From NCBI GenBank assembly GCA_964611095.1, contig CAZSWJ010000025.1:1-12106 (forward strand): a stretch of 12,106 bases of DNA, read 5' to 3'. Positions 12,085 to 12,106 of the stretch are shown one piece after another. Each line of letters begins with the position of its first letter. Position 1 is the stretch's first letter. The notes under the pieces were generated by a model that saw only the letters and a program-made list of their open reading frames with translations, was not told the DNA's origin and made no database searches. This stretch comes from CAZKJL01 sp964611095 (GTDB taxonomy: Bacteria > Patescibacteriota > Gracilibacteria > Peribacterales > Peribacteraceae). The position numbers and the translations under genes were made by a program.

Positions 12085-12106
12085 CAAAAGAAGCGCGTGT
12101 GCACTG

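Noticed and set aside
1..12106. CRISPR array, transposase or insertion sequence
   Set aside because: No regularly spaced direct repeats and no transposase or integrase motifs were seen in any frame.

Overview
The window looks like chromosomal DNA of a small-genome bacterium, possibly a candidate-phyla (Patescibacteria/CPR) lineage such as the Peregrinibacteria/Peribacteria group. The lineage is an inference. It rests on compact, often convergently overlapping genes, almost no Shine-Dalgarno sequences, several genes whose -10 box sits directly in front of the ATG, and a four-domain ribosomal protein S1. UGA works as a stop here: the helicase ends TGA-TAG in frame, and yidD ends in TGA inside a convergent neighbour. 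The UGA=Gly code of Gracilibacteria/Absconditabacteria therefore does not apply. Most of the window is GC-rich; the helicase gene is clearly AT-rich.

Layout. Bases 1-691 (minus) hold a cut-off AHSA1/START-like gene and a SnoaL/NTF2-like gene. Bases 769-3279 (plus) hold an AT-rich SF2 helicase with four tandem C-terminal repeats of unknown family. Bases 3324-3398 (minus) are tRNA-Gly(UCC) with its own promoter. Bases 3440-4891 (minus) encode an ABC-F ATPase. Divergent from it is a class I SAM methyltransferase (5000-5857, plus), whose 3' end overlaps yidD (minus). A small membrane protein (6186-6458), a long transketolase (6508-8877) and a DUF5665-like membrane protein (8883-9197) follow on plus. 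The last of these overlaps the end of an unrecognised helical protein (9139-9663, minus). A hairpin-forming repeat spacer precedes a HIT-family protein (9825-10145), which converges on rpsA (10242-11534, minus).

Upstream of rpsA, about 320 bases (roughly 11955 down to 11633, minus) look like an independent structured RNA. It has a TTGACA promoter, a 5'-terminal stem-loop, a 13-base stretch complementary to the bacterial 16S rRNA 3' tail, many perfect stems, and a 12-bp terminator just before the rpsA promoter. It fits no RNA family I could recognise and is the best candidate here for an undescribed element.

Functionally this is mostly housekeeping: translation (rpsA, ABC-F, tRNA-Gly, a possible rRNA methyltransferase), membrane biogenesis (yidD) and the non-oxidative pentose phosphate pathway (transketolase). 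One compositionally foreign helicase sits beside a tRNA gene. The leaderless promoter pattern and the SD-bearing RNA next to the gene for ribosomal protein S1 (which helps recruit mRNA) raise the question of how this organism starts translation.
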